Assembly: GCA_003428585.1 (NCBI GenBank)
Contig: QVQC01000001.1
Span: 1-64,000 of the forward strand
From: Nioella halotolerans
GTDB lineage: Bacteria > Pseudomonadota > Alphaproteobacteria > Rhodobacterales > Rhodobacteraceae
Direction of reading: 5' to 3'
DNA: 64,000 bases
Made by a program: the position numbers and the translations under genes. Under the pieces are notes generated by a model, which saw only the letters and a program-made list of their open reading frames with translations, ran no database searches and was not told where the DNA came from. Shown piece by piece: positions 59,464 through 64,000 of the stretch. The first letter of the stretch is position 1. Each line of letters opens with the position of its first letter.

Positions 59464-60303
59464 ATGAAAATTGTTGCTTTTGCCATCGTCCTCGTGTCCT
59501 TGTGCATCATTGCACTTACGGTCCTGCGCCTGATGGATCGGAGGGACGATCGCGCGGAATGGGACCGGCTGGCAGCGCAACAACCCGAGGCTCCGGGCCG
59601 TTTCGATCCGGAGATGGTGGCCGACCTCCCAGAGCCCGCGCGGCGATACTTCGCCTATGCGATCGAACCCGGAGCACCGCTTCTGCCCGTTTCCGTAATC
59701 GAGATGACCGGCGAGTTCAGCCTGGGGACAAAGGACGATCCACGTTACCAGCCGATGGAGGCGCACCAGATCCTTGCTGCACCGGAGGGCTTCGTCTGGG
59801 CGATGCGCACGACCGGCGGCATGCCGGTTTCGGGGTCGGATTCCGGCCGCTGGACCCGGTTCCGCATCTTCGGGCTGATCCCGGTGGCCCGTCTCGGTGG
59901 CGATCCGGACCACACCCGTTCGGCCTATGGGCGCTACGTGGGCGAGGCCGTGATCTGGGCGCCCGCCGCCCTGTTGCCGGGGCCGGGGATCACATGGGAC
60001 GCCGTGGACGAAGACACCGCCCGCGTGACCGTTGAACATGGCCCCCTCAGCCAGGCGGTGGACGTGACCGTCGATGCCGAGGGCCGTCCGGTCACGGCCG
60101 TCTTTCAACGCTGGAGCGATGCCAATCCCGACAAGGAACACCGGTTGCAGCCGTTCGGCGCGACCATGTCCGACTTTCGCGAGGTCGGCGGCTACAGGCT
60201 GCCGTTCCGGGTGGAGGCGGGCAACCACTATGGCACCGAGGACTATTTCGCGTTCTTCCGTGCCGATGTGACAGCCATTCGATTTCCGGGATCGCAGCCA
60301 TGA
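59464..60303 (+). CDS. DUF6544-family membrane-anchored protein
   Basis: 279 residues. One N-terminal helix (VAFAIVLVSLCIIALTVLRL) is followed by a soluble domain with the DUF6544 (formerly DUF6920) features: LPEPARRYFAYAIEPGAPL, MRTTGGMPVSGSDSGRWTRF, GRYVGEAVIWAPAALLP, VFQRWSDANPDKEHRLQPFG and GGYRLPFRVEAGNHYGTEDY. The fold is probably a lipoprotein-carrier-like half barrel, and the role is unknown. The ATG at 59464 is preferred over an in-frame GTG at 59428. Its stop overlaps the next gene's ATG (ATGA), so it is coupled to the serine hydrolase. Confidence 0.75.
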   Translation: MKIVAFAIVLVSLCIIALTVLRLMDRRDDRAEWDRLAAQQPEAPGRFDPEMVADLPEPARRYFAYAIEPGAPLLPVSVIEMTGEFSLGTKDDPRYQPMEAHQILAAPEGFVWAMRTTGGMPVSGSDSGRWTRFRIFGLIPVARLGGDPDHTRSAYGRYVGEAVIWAPAALLPGPGITWDAVDEDTARVTVEHGPLSQAVDVTVDAEGRPVTAVFQRWSDANPDKEHRLQPFGATMSDFREVGGYRLPFRVEAGNHYGTEDYFAFFRADVTAIRFPGSQP

Positions 60304-62186
60304 AACACCAGATCCGAAGTTCAGCGACCGTGACGCTTCTGGCGCTGGTCCTGTGGATGTGGGGTGCCTTGGCCTCGTCGGCGCAGGACGATACCGCGCT
60401 GGCGGCGCGGCTCGATGCCCTCGCCGATGTCTTCATGACGACCGAGCAGGTGCCCGGCGCCGTTGCCGCGATCGTCAGCGGCGATGAGGTGATCCTGCGC
60501 GGCTACGGTCTTGCGGATATCGAGACGGGGACCGCCGCCCGGCCCGATGGCACGCGCTTCGAGATCGGGTCGATCACCAAGCTGTTCACGTGGGTCGCCG
60601 TGATGATGCTGGTCGAAGACGGGCGGCTCGATCTGCAGGCCGACGTTTCGCAATACCTGCAAGATGTCGCGGTGCCCGGCACCGAACCGCTGACCATGGC
60701 GCAACTCATGAGCCACCGCGGTGGCTTCGAGGAGAGCTACGCGATCTTCGACGCCGCGATCGCGGCCTTGCCTCGCGCCGAGGCGCTGTCCGCCGCGGCC
60801 CCCGAACAGGTCTTTCCGCGCGCAGAGGTCACCTCCTACTCGAACTGGGGCGTCGCCCTGGCGGGCCGCGTCGTCGAGGTGGTCGCGGGCGAGACATGGG
60901 AGGCGTTCGTGCAGTCGCGGATCCTCGACCCGCTGGGAATGCAGGACACGACACTTGCCGAGGCGCTGCGGCGGCCGGATCAGCCGCCCTTGTCGCAAAG
61001 CTACCGGGTGCAGGGCGGCATCGCGCATCCCGCCTTCCGCATCGATATCGGTGCGTTCGCCCCGGCGGGGAGTATTGCCAGCACCGCCGCCGACATGTCG
61101 CGCTTCCTGAGGTTCCTGATGGGGGACGGCACGCTGGAAGGCGAGCGGCTGCTGCAACGCGAGACGATGGCGCGGATGCGCACGCGGCTGTTCGACGACC
61201 GGCCACAGGGTGCGGACATGGCACATGGCCTGCAGACGCGACCACGCTTCGGCACCATGGTCTACGGGCATGGCGGCGGGGTGAACGAGTTCCTCTCGAA
61301 CCTTGTCTTCATTCCCGAGATCGACGCCGGGGTCTTCATCTCGCAGAACGGGGGAACGGGCGCGGGTTTGCCGTTTCTCGTCCCCAACCAGATCCTCGCC
61401 ACGCTGGCCGAGGAGGCCGGGCTGCGCGAAGCCGTGCCGCAGGAGGTTCCGGACGCGCAGGCCCGCGCCGCAGAGGCCGCGGGCCGTTACCTGACCAATC
61501 GCCGGACCTTTTCGGGACCGGCGCAGTTCTTCGGCGCGCTCGGCGTCCTGAGCGTGACCGCGACGCCAGACGGCGCGTTGCTTCTGCCGACCGCCACCCT
61601 GCCTGCACCGTCACGTTTCGAGCCGATCGGCCCGGATTTGTGGCAGAACGCGCAGGGCGACCGCATCAGCCTGATCCGGAACGAGGATGGACAGATCGTG
61701 CGGCTTGCCGATGGCACCGGCGCCCATACCCATGACCGCCTGTCCGGGCTGGCCGATCCGATCTGGCTCTGGGTTTCGCTCGGCGGCGCCGTGTTCTTGT
61801 CGGTGACAACGCTTCTGGGCCTGCTCTGGCGGCATGGTCTGGGTGGCGGAAGCCTCTCTGGCACGTTCGCTGCCGGAATGTCTCTCGCCGGTGCGGTTTC
61901 CGTCCTCGGGCTCGTGGCGGCGGGCCTCGCGGCAGGGCTTGCCGCCGCCCGTCTGGGCTCGGAATACCTGTTCGACCAGCCACAGCCCACGCTGGAGGTG
62001 TTTCTCGTTGCGGCTGATATCGTCGCGGTCGTGGCGGCCGCGGTCCTGCTGTCGCTTGTCCTCGTCTGGCGCGCGCCGGGATGGAGCCTCTGGCGGCGCC
62101 TGCACCAAAGTCTTTTCGCGGTCGTGTTCGCGGTGTTTTCGGGCCTGATGCTGAACTGGGGGTTGGCCTTCGGAGGGCCGATCTGA
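60300..62186 (+). CDS. Membrane-anchored serine hydrolase of the beta-lactamase/penicillin-binding family
   Basis: 628 residues. A signal peptide (VTLLALVLWMWGALASSAQ) precedes a class C beta-lactamase-like domain (about 35-400). Ser91 and Lys94 form FEIGSITKLF (SxxK), Tyr180 and Asn182 form TSYSNWG (YxN), and the third motif is YGHGGGVNEF, a common variant in esterase-type members. A linker domain follows, and four C-terminal membrane helices (for example VLGLVAAGLAAGLAAARLG, IVAVVAAAVLLSLVLVW) anchor the protein with the active site outside. Members act as D-aminopeptidases, esterases or PBP-like enzymes; the substrate is not known. It overlaps the DUF6544 gene, and the M23 gene follows 40 bases later. 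Confidence 0.85.
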   Translation: MKHQIRSSATVTLLALVLWMWGALASSAQDDTALAARLDALADVFMTTEQVPGAVAAIVSGDEVILRGYGLADIETGTAARPDGTRFEIGSITKLFTWVAVMMLVEDGRLDLQADVSQYLQDVAVPGTEPLTMAQLMSHRGGFEESYAIFDAAIAALPRAEALSAAAPEQVFPRAEVTSYSNWGVALAGRVVEVVAGETWEAFVQSRILDPLGMQDTTLAEALRRPDQPPLSQSYRVQGGIAHPAFRIDIGAFAPAGSIASTAADMSRFLRFLMGDGTLEGERLLQRETMARMRTRLFDDRPQGADMAHGLQTRPRFGTMVYGHGGGVNEFLSNLVFIPEIDAGVFISQNGGTGAGLPFLVPNQILATLAEEAGLREAVPQEVPDAQARAAEAAGRYLTNRRTFSGPAQFFGALGVLSVTATPDGALLLPTATLPAPSRFEPIGPDLWQNAQGDRISLIRNEDGQIVRLADGTGAHTHDRLSGLADPIWLWVSLGGAVFLSVTTLLGLLWRHGLGGGSLSGTFAAGMSLAGAVSVLGLVAAGLAAGLAAARLGSEYLFDQPQPTLEVFLVAADIVAVVAAAVLLSLVLVWRAPGWSLWRRLHQSLFAVVFAVFSGLMLNWGLAFGGPI

Positions 62187-62226
62187 TGGGGCGGCGAGGC
62201 CGACGGCAATTGCGGGACGCCACGCC

Positions 62227-63189
62227 ATGATGGCGCTCGTTCTGCTGACGCAAGTCGCGGTGCCGCTGGCGCTGCTTGCATGGCTTTTCCTTCTGCCCGC
62301 GGGCAGTCTTGCCGGCCTCGTGCTGCAGGCGGCGGGAACCGGCGCGGTCCTTTTCGCACTTGCACGCGTCGCGCAATGGGCTGTGCCGGTCTGGTGGCTG
62401 CCTTGGGTCTACGCGGCCCTATGGCTGGCCGCCGTGCTTGCGGTGGGCCTACGTCGCGGCGCAGATGGGCAGCCGATGATGCCCGACACGCTTGCGGGAT
62501 GGGCGGGCCTTGCACTGTCGGTCGTGCTGCTGGGCCTCGGCGGCTGGTACGGCGCGAAGGCACTGGCGGGCAAGGGATTGCCGCCTGTCGAGGTCGTGGA
62601 CATCGCCAACCCGTTCGGCCCGGGACGCTATCTTGTCGGACACGGCGGATCGACCCCGTTGGTGAACGGCCATATGCGAACCCTCGATCTGAGCGTCGAA
62701 CGGTTCCGCCCTTGGCATGGGCAATCCTATGCAGTGGACTTCTTCGGGCTGGGCCGGTGGGGCCTGCGCGCACGTGGATGGCAGCCCACCGACCCGGCGG
62801 CCTATGCGATCTTCGGCGCCGAGTTGCGCGCGCCTTGCGCGGGCACCGTCGTGGCCGCCGAGGGTGAGATGCCGGATTTCGAGGTGCCGAACGAGGATAC
62901 GGTCAACCGGCTAGGCAACCATGTGAACCTGCGCTGCGGCGGGGCCGAGATCGTGCTGGCGCATATGCGGCAGGGAAGCATCCCTGTCGCGCCCGGTGAC
63001 AGGGTGGCCGTGGGCGATCGGCTGGGCGAGGTCGGCAACTCCGGAGCCTCGACCGAGCCACATCTGCATATCCATGCGCAACGCCCCGCCCCCGAAGGCG
63101 CGCCGCCGATCTCGGGAGAACCGCTGGGGCTGCGTATCGATGGTCGGTTTCTAGTGCGCGGGGATCGCCTGAGCGGGGCGAGTGGGTGA
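62227..63189 (+). CDS. Membrane-anchored M23-family peptidase-like protein
   Basis: 320 residues. Three or four N-terminal membrane helices (about residues 1-110, for example LLTQVAVPLALLAWLFLL and LALSVVLLGLGGWYGA) are followed by a LytM/M23 domain. Metal ligands are likely His and Asp in PWHGQSYAVDFFG and the second His pair in TEPHLHIHAQRP, with APCAGTVVAAEGE and GNHVNLRCGGAEIVLAHM matching the family core. M23 enzymes cut peptidoglycan cross-bridges. Here a wall-modifying enzyme and a PBP-like hydrolase are encoded together. The start has weak ribosome-site support; ATG 62230 is also possible. Confidence 0.82.
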   Translation: MMALVLLTQVAVPLALLAWLFLLPAGSLAGLVLQAAGTGAVLFALARVAQWAVPVWWLPWVYAALWLAAVLAVGLRRGADGQPMMPDTLAGWAGLALSVVLLGLGGWYGAKALAGKGLPPVEVVDIANPFGPGRYLVGHGGSTPLVNGHMRTLDLSVERFRPWHGQSYAVDFFGLGRWGLRARGWQPTDPAAYAIFGAELRAPCAGTVVAAEGEMPDFEVPNEDTVNRLGNHVNLRCGGAEIVLAHMRQGSIPVAPGDRVAVGDRLGEVGNSGASTEPHLHIHAQRPAPEGAPPISGEPLGLRIDGRFLVRGDRLSGASG

Positions 63190-63214
63190 GACAGGTCGCC
63201 GCGATGGGCCGGTG

Positions 63215-63682
63215 ATGCGCCATCCTCGGAACAGTCTTCGCGCTGCACAATCTCGAAGAGGGTCTCCGCTTCAGCGCGTGGCAGAACATCGAAATCGCAA
63301 GGCCGGGCGTCGATCGGGCGACCTTCGCGGTTGCCGTCATCATGCTGACGGTGGCGGTCACGGCCATTCCCGCGCTGGCGATCCGGGAACGGGTGAATGG
63401 GGTCTGGGGCTGGATTGCCGTGATCATAGCGGGCGGGCTCCTCGTCAATGCGGCGGGCCATGCCGTGCAATCCATCGTTGCGCTGACTCCGGTTCCGGGG
63501 TCTTTACCGGACTTCTTCTCGTGGCGCCGGCGGCCGCATGGGTTCTGGCCGGATTCGAAGCCATGCCAGGGCGCGCGTGGCATAGGCGCGTCGTCGCGTT
63601 GCCCCTTGGCGCGGCGGCCATGCCGGTGGTTGCACTCACCGCCCTGCGGCTTGCCGAAGTGCTGATGTCATGGGGCGGATGA
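63215..63682 (+). pseudogene. HXXEE-domain membrane protein with two frame breaks
   Basis: Sensible text ILGTVFALHNLEEGLRFSAW with the HNLEE (HXXEE) motif runs from 63222 in one frame through VAVTAIPALAIRERVNGVWG and VAGHAV-like helices to about 63500. The continuing helices (GLLLVAPAAAWVLAGFEAMP, PVVALTALRLAEVLMSWGG) lie in another frame. One G added to the GGGG near 63497-63500 would restore PVPGVFTGLLLVAP. The only nearby ATG (63215) is also out of frame with the HXXEE segment, so a second indel is needed. Intact members are small four-helix membrane proteins of unknown function. Sequencing error and true decay are both possible. Confidence 0.65.
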
Positions 63683-64000
63683 TCAGGCAAACCAGACGAG
63701 TGCTGCGAGACCGAGCGCGATGGGCAGACGCGCAAGGCCGATCCGCCGCCAGACGCGAGGGTCGCAGATGCCCGAGACGACCGCGCGGCCCTTGGGATTG
63801 AAGACCAGCGCGGCCGATTTGACCGCCCAGAGCGCGGGGACGCCGGCGACAAGTGCCCAGCCGGCCCAAGTCCTGCCGGTGTCGGGACGCAGGGCGAAAT
63901 CCGCCATGCCCAGGCCCCAGAGCGCAAGCAACAGCGCCGCCAGACCCCACACTGGCCACGGCCGCCGTAGGCCGCCATAGGCCCACCCCTCCAGCCTGCC
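63683..64000 (-). CDS. Small membrane protein, possibly running past the window edge
   Basis: The frame reads leftward to a stop at 63683 and stays open to the right edge. A GTG at 63952 would give 89 residues; otherwise the gene begins outside. Three hydrophobic segments are visible (LAALLLALWGLGMADFAL, WALVAGVPALWAVKSAALVF, IALGLAALVWFA) with a basic loop (NPKGRAVVSGICDPRVWRR). Not recognised. It converges on the HXXEE gene with no gap between the stops. Confidence 0.55.
   Translation of the reverse strand, partial: GRLEGWAYGGLRRPWPVWGLAALLLALWGLGMADFALRPDTGRTWAGWALVAGVPALWAVKSAALVFNPKGRAVVSGICDPRVWRRIGLARLPIALGLAALVWFA

Overview
The window is chromosomal DNA from a high-G+C alphaproteobacterium, almost certainly a member of the Rhodobacterales (Roseobacter/Paracoccaceae group). 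The evidence is gene order and gene content: trpG-trpD-trpC-moaC-moeA-lexA, then comEC, gltX and gltA; a division and cell-wall (dcw) cluster carrying DUF2484 genes; an LdtR-type regulator; the aerobic cobaltochelatase genes cobS and cobT; and LexA operators of the alphaproteobacterial GTTC-N7-GTTC kind. No complete tRNA, rRNA, CRISPR array or intact insertion sequence was recognised.

Layout. 1-5.1 kb: the tail of an RTX-like protein, divergent katG/oxyR (peroxide defence), a small membrane protein, an ldtR-like regulator and a regulator-sdhE pair. 5.2-13.6 kb: aspartate aminotransferase, two frameshifted genes (AsmA-like and DUF2723), an exported DUF4185 protein and an anchored divergent polysaccharide deacetylase. 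13.7-24.4 kb: a tightly coupled trp/ung/mo block ending in lexA with a readable SOS promoter, then comEC, gltX and gltA. 24.7-37 kb: an HI0933 flavoprotein, a fasciclin/anti-sigma/ECF-sigma module, cobS and cobT with a small exported protein between them, a family M24 peptidase, DUF427, an exported unknown and a ClC channel.

37-54.2 kb, all on the minus strand, read in transcription order: ftsW, murG, murC, an unknown 496-residue gene, two tandem DUF2484 genes, three related ~100-residue membrane proteins, murB, ddl, ftsQ, ftsA, ftsZ, then lpxC, bamD, recN and the ClC gene. Many neighbours overlap by ATGA, so the block is translated as coupled units. The run from the unknown gene to the three small membrane genes expands the usual murC-DUF2484-murB arrangement.

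Just upstream of ftsW lies a 40-residue one-helix peptide gene preceded by a second LexA-type operator. Size, topology, SOS-type operator and position recall Caulobacter SidA, an SOS-induced small protein that inhibits division through FtsW. This is the most interesting hypothesis in the window.

From about 54.87 kb the DNA looks accessory: a degenerate 3-prime tRNA-Leu fragment, tiny membrane proteins, a DUF5765-like protein, a PHB-depolymerase-like esterase, an acetoin/diacetyl reductase and a relic of a tyrosine integrase near 59.0-59.2 kb. It is followed by an operon of a DUF6544 protein, a membrane-anchored serine hydrolase and a membrane-anchored M23 protein, and by a frameshifted HXXEE gene. 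Frameshifts in three genes each sit at a run of four G, so base-calling error must be excluded before these genes are called dead.
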